From NCBI GenBank assembly GCA_026994125.1, contig JALWRJ010000077.1, positions 1 to 8,421 on the forward strand: DNA of 8,421 nt, read 5' to 3'. Numbering within the stretch: position 1 is the stretch's first letter; the number at the start of each line of letters is the position of its first letter. The position numbers were made by a program, and so were the translations under genes. Below the pieces are notes generated by a model, which was not told the DNA's origin, did not search any database, and was given only the letters and a program-made list of their open reading frames with translations. This document shows positions 1 through 7,204 of this stretch, in pieces. The stretch comes from Cyclobacteriaceae bacterium. Lineage in GTDB: Bacteria > Bacteroidota > Bacteroidia > Cytophagales > Cyclobacteriaceae.

Positions 1-29
1 TGGCTAGAGACGTTGGGCACTGTCTTTGA

Positions 30-542
30 ATGAGCTATTTGAAACAAAAAATTAAAGAAGGAGAAATAGGTTCTTCAGCAATGCCACATAAAGTAAACCC
101 TATTGATTTTGAAAATGCCGAAGGCAATTTTGGAATGGCCAATGCCATTTTAGAACATCTTTCAGGCAAATTACCAATCTCTCGTTTGCAACGAGATTTA
201 ACGGATTCTACCGTGCTTCGTAATGTGGGAGTACCATTGGGGCATATGGTTATTGCCTTAAATTCTCTAGTTAAGGGCATTAACAAGTTAGAATTAAATC
301 AAGCTGCTATCAATGCAGATCTTGAAGATAATTGGGCGGTAGTGGCCGAAGGTATCCAAAACATTTTACGAAGAGAGGGTTTCCCAGAACCTTACGAAGC
401 CTTAAAAGACCTTACTCGTAAAAACGAAAAAATTACCGAAAGCTCAATTTCTAATTTTATTGATGGACTTGATGTTACTGATGAAATAAAAAAGGAGTTA
501 AAGCAAATTACTCCTTTTAATTATGTGGGAAAATATGATTAA
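30..542 (+). CDS. purB: Adenylosuccinate lyase, C-terminal part (5' end cut by the window edge)
   Basis: PurB is a cytoplasmic enzyme that removes fumarate in two steps of purine synthesis, from SAICAR and from adenylosuccinate. The visible 170 residues carry the fumarate lyase superfamily signature GSSAMPHKVNP (residues 14-24, nt 69-101), whose serine loop is catalytic in PurB. They also carry PIDFENAEGN, LQRDLTDSTVLRNVGVP and NWAVVAEGIQ, all typical of the E. coli-type PurB. The family is about 450 residues long, so roughly the first 280 lie upstream. The ATG at 30 is not the real start: it aligns with an internal Met just before the FKQK/LKQK segment, and upstream codons 3-14 still read ARDV, matching the conserved CRDI before it. 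An in-frame TGA at 27-29 interrupts the frame (see findings). The gene ends with TAA at 540-542 and converges on yicC. The identity is near certain; the integrity of the gene is not. Confidence 0.93.
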   Translation: MSYLKQKIKEGEIGSSAMPHKVNPIDFENAEGNFGMANAILEHLSGKLPISRLQRDLTDSTVLRNVGVPLGHMVIALNSLVKGINKLELNQAAINADLEDNWAVVAEGIQNILRREGFPEPYEALKDLTRKNEKITESSISNFIDGLDVTDEIKKELKQITPFNYVGKYD

Positions 543-599
543 GGTTTACTTTAGCCTGTTTAGTATGTTTTTTTGTACAAGCATTTTTTAAATTTGGGC

Positions 600-626
600 A
601 TTCTTTAAAATGGTATTCTAAAGAAT
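600..626. terminator. Possible weak bidirectional terminator between purB and yicC
   Basis: A perfect 8-bp inverted repeat, ATTCTTTA (600-607) and TAAAGAAT (619-626), encloses an 11-base loop. It lies where two convergent genes meet and overlaps the last two sense codons and the TAG stop of yicC. The stem is A/T-rich and no long T run follows directly on either strand, so it would be a weak intrinsic terminator at best. The rest of the 75-bp gap (543-617) is A/T-rich, with T runs at about 568-574 and 584-589, and shows nothing else recognisable. Confidence 0.25.
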
Positions 627-1490
627 ATTGAGCGATTGTTCCTTAATTTTTTCCAGTTCTTCTTTCATAGCCACCACATGTTTTTGAATATCCGAATCGT
701 TGGCTTTAGAGCCTATGGTGTTTATTTCTCTTCCAATTTCTTGCGAAACAAACCCTAATTTTTTACCAATAGCTCCGGTAAGTCCAAGCACTTCGTGTAA
801 GTAAGTAAGGTGATTATTTAAACGGACTTTTTCTTCGTTAATATCAAATTTTTCTATGTAGTAAATCAGTTCCTGTTCAAATCGGTTTTTATCAACTTCC
901 ATTTCCAGGCCTAGGTTTTCCAACGCCTGCTTTAATCGTTCGGCTACTCGTTCGGTTCTTTGAGCATCCAGCAGTTCAATACTATCCAGGTTTGCTTTAA
1001 TGGCTTGGGCATATTCGGCAAGCTTTTCTGCCAGTTGTTTACCTTCCTGGCACCTAAATACATCGCAAGCCTGTATAGCCTCGGTAAGCATAAGTGGTAT
1101 ATGAGCAACCACTTCGCTGGGCAGTTCTATACTGCTGGCCGATTTAAATACTCCTGGAGTTTGTAAGGCTAGCTTAAACAATTCGCCATCAGAAATTTGT
1201 AAGCCCTTAGCCATTTGTGTGTACCTATTTTTGTAGGCTTCAAATTGCGCCTGATCAAGCAGTATATCCGTATTATTTTGGCTGTTTACATCAATAGTTA
1301 CAGCAATTTTTCCTCGCTCAAGGGCATTACTTACTTGCTTACGCCACGCCAGCTCATTGCTTGCAAGTTGCTGAGGCATTTTAAGGTTTACATCGGCAAA
1401 CTTAGCGTTTAAGGCTTTTACCTCCACCGATATTTCGTAAGCACCAATGGTTTTTTCGGCCAGGCCGTAGCCTGTCATTGATTTGGTCAT
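618..1490 (-). CDS. yicC: YicC/YloC-family endoribonuclease
   Basis: The 290-residue product matches the YicC family over its full length. The N-terminal YicC_N domain opens with MTKSMTGYG and covers about residues 1-155. The C-terminal DUF1732 domain (about 205-290) carries EEKVRLNNHLTYL (219-231), GKKLGFVSQEIGREINTIGS (242-261) and the KANDSDI segment that follows it. E. coli YicC is an endoribonuclease linked to PNPase and degradation of the small RNA RyhB; a comparable cytoplasmic RNA-turnover role is inferred here. The start ATG (1490-1488) lies 9 bases after the stop of the large outer-membrane protein gene, so yicC is probably the last gene of that operon and may depend on translational coupling, since no Shine-Dalgarno sequence is visible. 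In many Bacteroidota yicC is followed by gmk and nadD; here it is followed by convergent purB instead. Confidence 0.93.
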   Translation of the reverse strand: MTKSMTGYGLAEKTIGAYEISVEVKALNAKFADVNLKMPQQLASNELAWRKQVSNALERGKIAVTIDVNSQNNTDILLDQAQFEAYKNRYTQMAKGLQISDGELFKLALQTPGVFKSASSIELPSEVVAHIPLMLTEAIQACDVFRCQEGKQLAEKLAEYAQAIKANLDSIELLDAQRTERVAERLKQALENLGLEMEVDKNRFEQELIYYIEKFDINEEKVRLNNHLTYLHEVLGLTGAIGKKLGFVSQEIGREINTIGSKANDSDIQKHVVAMKEELEKIKEQSLNIL

Positions 1491-1499
1491 AATTATAAA

Positions 1500-4400
1500 T
1501 TAAAAATCGTGCCCCAAAGTAACATAAAATTTGGCATCTCCCACCTCATTATTTTCAAATGGGAAGGCTAAATCAAACTTCATAAAATAGCCAAAAATCA
1601 TACTTCTAATACCCCCACCATAACCCATTAGCCAGGGGCTCTTAAAGGTTTGAATACGGGCTTCAAAATTATTATCTCGCACCACTACTGTACTAATGTT
1701 ATTGCCTTCGTTAAAGGGCGATACCCCCGACCATGCAGAACCAATATCGAAAAACGCCACAAGCTGAAAGTTTTTTATAAAGCTACTGCCCACCGGGCCT
1801 GAGTAAAATATAGATGCCAGCGGCATGCGTAGTTCCATATTGGCCAACATAACATTATTGCCATACAGGGTGTTGTAATCGTACCCACGCAAGGTAGTGG
1901 CATGCTGCATAAAGTACATATTATTGTTTTCGGTACTGGGTGTAGGTAGCCAGGGCGTGTTTTGAGCGTGTTCGTTTTTAAACACCCAATTATCCATACC
2001 ACCCAGCAAATAGTTGTGCTTATAACGACCAAAAAAACTGCCGTAGTAAAAGCGGGTGGCAAATACCAATGAACGGTATATTTTTTGGTAGTGCCTAAAA
2101 TCAAAACTTAGGTTATCAAAGGTTCTATCCCGGTCGTTGAGTGATTCTTTGTGTAAATACGAAAGCTTAAACTTAGTACCCGAAATCATATTTTGGCCCC
2201 ATACATGGGAGTTATCGTACACCAACTCACCTTTAATTCCCAAGTAAGAGTTGCCTACCTTGGCTGCCACAGCTCCGGGATTACTTACTACATTGGGGTT
2301 TAAATCCTGAAATCGCGTATAAGTATAGGAGGGCTTAATGGAAAGCCTGGTTTTGGTAGTAAAAGGCAAAGCGGCTCCTACCTCTAAGGTGCTCTTAGCA
2401 TATTTTTGCCTTATTTGGTTTAAATCGGGTACAAATTGTGGATTATGAATAGCGTTATTATTATCGATATACCACGAACTGCGCTCAAACCTGGCAGAGT
2501 AATCCACCAAATGCTTTAGGTACTGATACTCCAGGTACACATCGCCACTTTTAAAATCGCTAATGGATATCATAGCCCCACTATAAAACTTATGGTTGCC
2601 CAGCATATCCGTCATTTGGCCTTCGAGCAACACCCCAAAGCCTCGGATGGGATCAATTACCCAACTGGTGGTAATGTTATCGGCACTTACGCTGGGTTCG
2701 TAATTAAAGGCACCCTTAATTTGGGTGGAATGTGCAATGCGTTTATACGTACTTAAAAACGAGCCGGTCTTCTTTTTCTTTTTTACTACTTCCTTATCAA
2801 ACACATAATTATCGGTGTCAATAATTCCTGTATCGTTTTGCTTAGGTGGGTTCTTTTTTGCCGATGCCAGGGTATCTTTCTTTTGGGTTTCTTTTTTAGA
2901 TATATCAATAGTTACCTTATTGGTTTTTTGCTTTACTACAGGTTGTTTAGGTTTACGTTTTTTTGCTGCCTGCAACCGCCTGGCCGATAAAAACCTGGCT
3001 TGTTGTATTTGTTGCCTTGGGGTTAAAGGGGTAAAAGATGATTTGTTAAAATCAAAGTTAGTATCAAGATAGACGGTTTCTTTTTGGCCACTAATCGTTA
3101 CATATACTAAGGTGTTTTTTTCGTAATTGGCCTGGTAAGCTCTTATGTTTTTTGAAAACCTGCTTACTTGTAAATACAGGCTATCGCGCAAATTATACGA
3201 AAACAAATTGGTAATTCCTTTTTGGTTACTTAGGTAATAAAAAACCGAAGTATTTTTAGGTTGGGGGGCAAAATCATAACTAATGGTATTGGTAATGCGG
3301 CTTACTACCCGCTTGGTTGTATCCAGGTTAAATGTGTATATGTTAAAATTATCGCCTAATTTCTTAAAGCTGTTTTCATCTACCTTAAGCGTATCGTTGG
3401 TACGGTTAGAGCTAAAAGCAATAATATTCGATTCAGGAATAAATACCGGATTAATATCATCAAAATAATCGTTGGTAAGCCTTCTTATTTTGTTTCGCCT
3501 TACACTTAGCAGGTAAATATCGGTTTTGCCGGTACGGTTAGCACTTAATACGGCCAGCCGTCCATTGCCCGAAAAACTAAAGCTGTTTACTTCTTCTAAA
3601 TTGCGCAATGGGGTGGCCAACTTGCTATTGCTTTCAATATTATACAACCATAGGTAATAGCCTCCTTTACGATAGGCCACTATACCCAGGGTGGTTTCAT
3701 CCTGCCAATCAAGCAATGGTATGGTGTTGTCGGCCTTTTGGTCGGTTATGGGGTGCCCTTCCGACATAATTTTTGTGGTTTTTCCGGTAGTTAGGTTGCG
3801 TATATACACCATATACTTACCGTTTTCATTTATAGCATAAGCTAATTTTTCAGCATTTTTGCCCAAAGCCAACGAGCTAAGATGAGCCGATTGGCGCAAC
3901 TGAAACAGTTCATTATCCTGAGTGGGAGTTTGGTAGTTTTTTACTACCTGGTTGGCCATATTAGTGTAGTACTCTCGCCACTCATACATTATTTGCTTAA
4001 AGGGCACACCCAACGCAAATGAAATACTGCGTTCTTCACTACGAGTCATCCTTACCAAATTTAAAATCTGGTTTACATTATTTTTTCCATATTTTTGCAC
4101 CAAAAAATTCCACATAGACTGCCCCGCAAATATGGCTTGTTGGGTATTTAGTTTAGTAAGCTTATTTACTACTCCGCTTAACATTAAATCTCTCACCTGG
4201 TCATCCATTTCAACATCCCAACCTTTAGCCAGGTAAGCCATGGCGCCTTTTACAAACCAATCGGGCAAGCTCATAAGGTAGGTGTTTTGCCACATATCGG
4301 TTAGGCTTCCTCCAAACAGCATATCGTTTAAAATCAGCTCCGAAAGGCCCATTACCAAGGCTTCCTTTAAGCCTTCAACAGTGCCGGGGTTGGCTACTTC

Positions 4401-4763
4401 AACATAGTTTTTGGTAAATTCTGTTTGGCCGCCCACCCTATGCGAAAGTGCATTTACACCCACATTACTTTGTTGCATTTCGGCCACCGAATTATAAATA
4501 AAAATTTTGGCTTTAAAATAGGGAGAATAGCCCACTATATCGGTAATGCGCTCAAACTCTTCTTCCAGGTATTCGGTAGATTTGCGCGCCATTTTATCAC
4601 CTTTCCCATAGAAATACACATCAAAATTTACGCTACTATAGTATTTCCAATCAAAATCGTGGTATTGCAGCCTGTTTTTCCCAAACACTTCGCGCGTTTG
4701 TTGCCCATACGCCAGCGGTAAGGTTATTGCCAATAGAACTATGAGTAAGCTGCTTCTTTTCAC
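1500..4763 (-). CDS. Secreted TolB-like beta-propeller protein with degenerate zincin domain and Omp85-like C-terminal barrel
   Basis: This is a 1087-residue envelope protein. A Sec signal peptide (MKRSSLLIVLLAITLPLAYG, 1-20) comes first. Residues about 40-270 resemble the peptidase-MA (gluzincin) fold, including LPDWFVKGAMAYLAKGWD (166-183). However, the HExxH position reads SELIL (141-145) and the usual WFxEG reads WFVKG (169-173), so zinc chemistry looks lost. Residues about 290-580 contain TolB/WD40-like propeller repeats, for example INPVFIPESNIIAFSSNRTN (437-456). A lysine-rich linker follows (about 581-668). Residues about 680-1087 look like an outer-membrane barrel with the Omp85-like pattern TLRGYDYN...NMELRMPL (957-982) and a C-terminal phenylalanine. 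The start is GTG (4763-4761): no ATG, GTG or TTG lies between it and the upstream in-frame stop, and the next ATG falls after the signal peptide, at residue 58. It sits 5 bases after the oxidoreductase gene. The domain calls come from sequence patterns; substrate and function are unknown. Confidence 0.82.
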   Translation of the reverse strand: MKRSSLLIVLLAITLPLAYGQQTREVFGKNRLQYHDFDWKYYSSVNFDVYFYGKGDKMARKSTEYLEEEFERITDIVGYSPYFKAKIFIYNSVAEMQQSNVGVNALSHRVGGQTEFTKNYVEVANPGTVEGLKEALVMGLSELILNDMLFGGSLTDMWQNTYLMSLPDWFVKGAMAYLAKGWDVEMDDQVRDLMLSGVVNKLTKLNTQQAIFAGQSMWNFLVQKYGKNNVNQILNLVRMTRSEERSISFALGVPFKQIMYEWREYYTNMANQVVKNYQTPTQDNELFQLRQSAHLSSLALGKNAEKLAYAINENGKYMVYIRNLTTGKTTKIMSEGHPITDQKADNTIPLLDWQDETTLGIVAYRKGGYYLWLYNIESNSKLATPLRNLEEVNSFSFSGNGRLAVLSANRTGKTDIYLLSVRRNKIRRLTNDYFDDINPVFIPESNIIAFSSNRTNDTLKVDENSFKKLGDNFNIYTFNLDTTKRVVSRITNTISYDFAPQPKNTSVFYYLSNQKGITNLFSYNLRDSLYLQVSRFSKNIRAYQANYEKNTLVYVTISGQKETVYLDTNFDFNKSSFTPLTPRQQIQQARFLSARRLQAAKKRKPKQPVVKQKTNKVTIDISKKETQKKDTLASAKKNPPKQNDTGIIDTDNYVFDKEVVKKKKKTGSFLSTYKRIAHSTQIKGAFNYEPSVSADNITTSWVIDPIRGFGVLLEGQMTDMLGNHKFYSGAMISISDFKSGDVYLEYQYLKHLVDYSARFERSSWYIDNNNAIHNPQFVPDLNQIRQKYAKSTLEVGAALPFTTKTRLSIKPSYTYTRFQDLNPNVVSNPGAVAAKVGNSYLGIKGELVYDNSHVWGQNMISGTKFKLSYLHKESLNDRDRTFDNLSFDFRHYQKIYRSLVFATRFYYGSFFGRYKHNYLLGGMDNWVFKNEHAQNTPWLPTPSTENNNMYFMQHATTLRGYDYNTLYGNNVMLANMELRMPLASIFYSGPVGSSFIKNFQLVAFFDIGSAWSGVSPFNEGNNISTVVVRDNNFEARIQTFKSPWLMGYGGGIRSMIFGYFMKFDLAFPFENNEVGDAKFYVTLGHDF

Positions 4764-4777
4764 TTTTTTTAAAAAAA
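4761..4777 (-). promoter_or_regulatory. Translation start junction with A tract and GTG start
   Basis: On the minus strand the oxidoreductase gene ends with two Phe codons and TAA (4771-4769), then five A residues, then the GTG start of the outer-membrane protein gene. The top strand shows seven T followed by seven A (4764-4777). No Shine-Dalgarno sequence is present. An A-rich stretch directly before the start is common in Bacteroidota, and the 5-base gap suggests translational coupling. Coupling is inferred; the bases and the start choice are read directly. Confidence 0.4.
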
Positions 4778-5815
4778 TCTGTTTATATGTACTTCTTTAT
4801 CAATAGGACTACCGGTTAGCAACCAATTGGCCAGTTGATGCGCAAAGTAAGGTGCCAAAGATACACCTTTCGTACCTAAACCATTAAAAATTATCATATG
4901 TTCGTTTTGCCGGCTGGCACCCAACACCGGCCTGCGGTCGGCTACCGAAGGCCTTACCCCTGCTTTATGCCCTACAATTTTATATGGTTTTAACAATAAC
5001 TCGTTCAATTTTTTAGATATTTCCTCTTTACCGGCATTGGTAGGTTCCCAGGTTAGGTCTTTATGGTTATAGTTAGAACCCACCGTGCAGCTACCCTCAC
5101 GTGGTAAAACAAATACCCCTCGGTTATAAATTTTATGCAATGGTGTATCTAACATAATTGTAAGCACCTCTCCTTTTACAGGCCTAAATTTAATTTCGGG
5201 AAAATAGGGGTTTTGTATTGCACCAACTCCTTCACAAAAAATTATTTTCCCTGCCTTAATCTCTTTATAAACGACCACATCTTCATTAAAGTTTACATCC
5301 TTGGCATCAAATTTAGCATTTACCAGCTTATGTTCTTTTTTCAACCACTTGGCAACACTATTTATAAAGCTATCGGTATCTAAATAACCACTTTGTTTAA
5401 GCAATAGTCCTCCAAAAGGGTCTTTAACCATACGTTCGGCCTCAGAGGCAGTAACCACCGCTTCTACAAAAGGAGCAAATTGAGCTTCTACACTTTTACC
5501 TTGCCATTCGTTTTGTTCTTCGGTACTTACAAAAGGCCTGTACAAGGGGAGTGTACGGTAAAAATTGTTTTCCAGCTTTACCATAGCAGCGGTATAAAAC
5601 CTATTAAGGAAAGGGAACAACTGATGAGCCTTCCAGGTAAGCACCATTTTACGACCGGTTACAGGGTTAATAAGCCCCCCGGCCACCCTCGATGAACTAT
5701 GCCCCTGAGCATTATTAAAAACTACTAATTTTTTTTTATGAGCTGCTAATTCCAACGCAAGACAGCTACCGGCCAAGCCCTGGCCAACAATCATATAATC
5801 GTATTCCTTTTCCAA
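4769..5815 (-). CDS. DAO-family FAD-dependent oxidoreductase
   Basis: This 348-residue soluble protein has the D-amino-acid oxidase/glycine oxidase (DAO) fold pattern. It starts with the Rossmann FAD motif GQGLAG (11-16) after the strand DYMIV. The FAD-adjacent stretch SSSRVAGGLINPVTGRK (40-56) follows, then RPVKGEV (211-217) before the second part of the substrate domain. The C-terminal FAD site is AGVRPSVADRRPVLG (285-299) with NGLGTKGVSLAPYFA (311-325). Relatives include the ThiO and MnmC oxidase domains, but no extra domain is fused and the substrate cannot be read from sequence. The acidic residue that often ends the second strand is Asn34 here. The start is TTG (5815-5813): a TAA immediately precedes it in frame, and the next candidate, ATG at residue 8, would cut the first FAD-binding strand. 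It is the first gene of the minus-strand operon and faces a divergent gene 61 bases away. Confidence 0.85.
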   Translation of the reverse strand: MEKEYDYMIVGQGLAGSCLALELAAHKKKLVVFNNAQGHSSSRVAGGLINPVTGRKMVLTWKAHQLFPFLNRFYTAAMVKLENNFYRTLPLYRPFVSTEEQNEWQGKSVEAQFAPFVEAVVTASEAERMVKDPFGGLLLKQSGYLDTDSFINSVAKWLKKEHKLVNAKFDAKDVNFNEDVVVYKEIKAGKIIFCEGVGAIQNPYFPEIKFRPVKGEVLTIMLDTPLHKIYNRGVFVLPREGSCTVGSNYNHKDLTWEPTNAGKEEISKKLNELLLKPYKIVGHKAGVRPSVADRRPVLGASRQNEHMIIFNGLGTKGVSLAPYFAHQLANWLLTGSPIDKEVHINRFF

Positions 5816-5876
5816 TTAGGTTGTGTATTGAGATTAAAACCTGCTATTTTGTACCAAATTTCATCAATTAATCCGT
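5816..5876. promoter_or_regulatory. Divergent intergenic promoter region
   Basis: These 61 bases separate two divergently transcribed operons, so they probably hold both promoters. On the plus strand TATTTTG (5845-5851) is one base short of the Bacteroidota -7 consensus TAnnTTTG, and a TTG at 5821-5823 lies 21 bases upstream in the place of the -33 element. On the minus strand GAAATTTG (complement of 5855-5862) matches seven of eight consensus positions, but I see no well-placed -33 partner. A short inverted pair AGGTT/AACCT (5818-5822 and 5838-5842) is too short to call an operator. The promoter assignment is inferred from gene orientation plus these weak matches. Confidence 0.35.
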
Positions 5877-6515
5877 ATGATACAGGTTCAAACCTTTGTT
5901 TTTAATCCTTTTAGCGAAAATACCTACGTGCTGTATGACAAAACAGGCGAAGGTGTAGTTATTGACCCCGGTTGTTTCCAGCAAAATGAGTATAATGAGC
6001 TAGAAACTTTTGTAAAAACCAACCAACTTACCATTAAATATATACTAATTACCCATGGGCATATAGACCATGTGCTGGGTTGCACTTACCTAAAAAAATC
6101 ATGGCAAACACCCATTTGGCTACACCAAAAAGAAAAAGAAACCTATGATGCTGTACCCACGTATGCAGCTTCGTATGGCTTTAACCAATACCTTCATACT
6201 CCGGCCGATTACTACTTTACTAATGATGAGGTAATTAGTTTTGGAAACTCAACTTTAGATATAATTTATGCCCCGGGACACTCGGCAGGCCATGTGGCTT
6301 TTATTAATAAAGAAGCTAAAATGTGCATTGGGGGCGATATTTTGTTTAATGGCAGCATAGGAAGGGTAGATTTGCCCGGAGGAGATTACGATACGTTGAT
6401 TAAAAGTATAAAATCAAAAATCTTTACCCTACCTGAAGACACCATGGTTTATCCAGGACATGGCGAACCCACTACGGTAAAAAAAGAAAAAGCAACCAAC
6501 CCATTTTTTACATAA
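5877..6515 (+). CDS. Glyoxalase II-like metallo-beta-lactamase-fold hydrolase
   Basis: The 212-residue cytoplasmic protein has the full binuclear metal site of the glyoxalase II group: THGHIDH (59-65, giving His60, His62, Asp64, His65), His135 in PGHSAGH, the bridging Asp154 in GGDILF, and His195 in YPGHGEPT. The conserved ENTYVLYD (14-21), IDPG (29-32) and the C-terminal NPFF also fit the short YcbL-like branch. True hydroxyacylglutathione hydrolases carry an extra C-terminal substrate domain of some 80 residues. That domain is absent here, so the substrate may be a thioester or another ester and should not be taken as S-lactoylglutathione. The ATG start is the first codon of the conserved fold and no Shine-Dalgarno sequence is visible. 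Its TAA is one base before the pssA start, indicating cotranscription. Confidence 0.9.
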   Translation: MIQVQTFVFNPFSENTYVLYDKTGEGVVIDPGCFQQNEYNELETFVKTNQLTIKYILITHGHIDHVLGCTYLKKSWQTPIWLHQKEKETYDAVPTYAASYGFNQYLHTPADYYFTNDEVISFGNSTLDIIYAPGHSAGHVAFINKEAKMCIGGDILFNGSIGRVDLPGGDYDTLIKSIKSKIFTLPEDTMVYPGHGEPTTVKKEKATNPFFT

Positions 6516-6516
6516 T

Positions 6517-7200
6517 ATGATAAAAAAGCATATTCCTAATACCCTAACCCTGGCTAACCTAAGTTGTGGCTGCATAGGCATAGTAGCCTGTACGCAAGGT
6601 AATTTGCCTGTGGCAGCTTACATGGTTTGGTTGGCTGCCCTCTTCGATTTTTTAGACGGTTTTGTTGCCCGGCTTCTCAAGGTTTCATCACCTATTGGCA
6701 AAGAGCTCGATTCTCTTGCCGATATGGTTACCTTTGGCGTACTGCCATCGTTTATTTTGTTTCAAATGCTAGCTGCAATCACTCAAACGCTATTACCTTA
6801 CTTAGCTTTTGTATTAGCTCTTTTATCAGCTCTTCGGCTGGCTAAATTTAACATTGATACCCGGCAAACTACCGGTTTTATTGGCATGCCTACACCGGCT
6901 GCTGCTTTCTTTGTATCGGGGTTGGTTTTTTGGAGTAATTCGACTTATTTAAACGTTACCAACCTTAGCCTTATAAGCATATTACTTGCCCTTCTACTGG
7001 TAGTACCCCTGCCTATGCTGGCTTTAAAATTTAAAAATTACAGCCTCAAAGACAATATTTTCAGGTACATGGTAGTTATAGTGTCAACCGTATTATTGTT
7101 TGTGTTGGGCAAAAAATCTTTCCCATGGATAATTACTTCTTACCTTGCCTTGTCACTTATTTCGTTAGCAACGAATAAACAAAAAACAAGTAGCAACTAA
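6517..7200 (+). CDS. pssA: CDP-diacylglycerol--serine O-phosphatidyltransferase
   Basis: This inner-membrane enzyme makes phosphatidylserine from CDP-diacylglycerol and L-serine, the precursor of phosphatidylethanolamine. The 227-residue product holds the complete CDP-alcohol phosphotransferase motif D-x2-DG-x2-AR-x8-G-x3-D-x3-D: Asp44, Asp47, Gly48, Ala51, Arg52, Gly61, Asp65 and Asp69. The segment RLAKFN (107-112) followed by FIGMPTPAAA (121-130) is typical of the PssA branch and separates it from PgsA. Several hydrophobic membrane segments cover most of the rest, and the length fits the short Gram-positive/Bacteroidota type. It starts one base after the hydrolase gene, and porU begins 4 bases after its stop, so all three are probably cotranscribed. 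All key residues are present. Confidence 0.95.
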   Translation: MIKKHIPNTLTLANLSCGCIGIVACTQGNLPVAAYMVWLAALFDFLDGFVARLLKVSSPIGKELDSLADMVTFGVLPSFILFQMLAAITQTLLPYLAFVLALLSALRLAKFNIDTRQTTGFIGMPTPAAAFFVSGLVFWSNSTYLNVTNLSLISILLALLLVVPLPMLALKFKNYSLKDNIFRYMVVIVSTVLLFVLGKKSFPWIITSYLALSLISLATNKQKTSSN

Positions 7201-7204
7201 TACT

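Noticed and set aside
27..29. The in-frame TGA as a recoded Trp codon (alternative genetic code)
   Set aside because: All other genes in the window use TGG for Trp and are free of internal TGA. The residues around this TGA do not match PurB even if it is read as Trp, so local sequence error or disruption fits better.
551..590. T runs and the TTGTACAA palindrome after purB as a terminator
   Set aside because: The palindrome has no loop and no G/C-rich stem stands before the T runs; a weak AGG/CCT stem near the purB stop includes mismatches.
1775..2104. 109-codon minus-strand open frame
   Set aside because: It overlaps the outer-membrane protein gene in another frame, has composition unlike a real protein and no recognisable motif.
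2815..3072. 85-codon plus-strand open frame opposite the lysine-rich linker
   Set aside because: It is antisense to the linker; the Phe/Cys-rich product is what the complement of Lys-rich codons produces.
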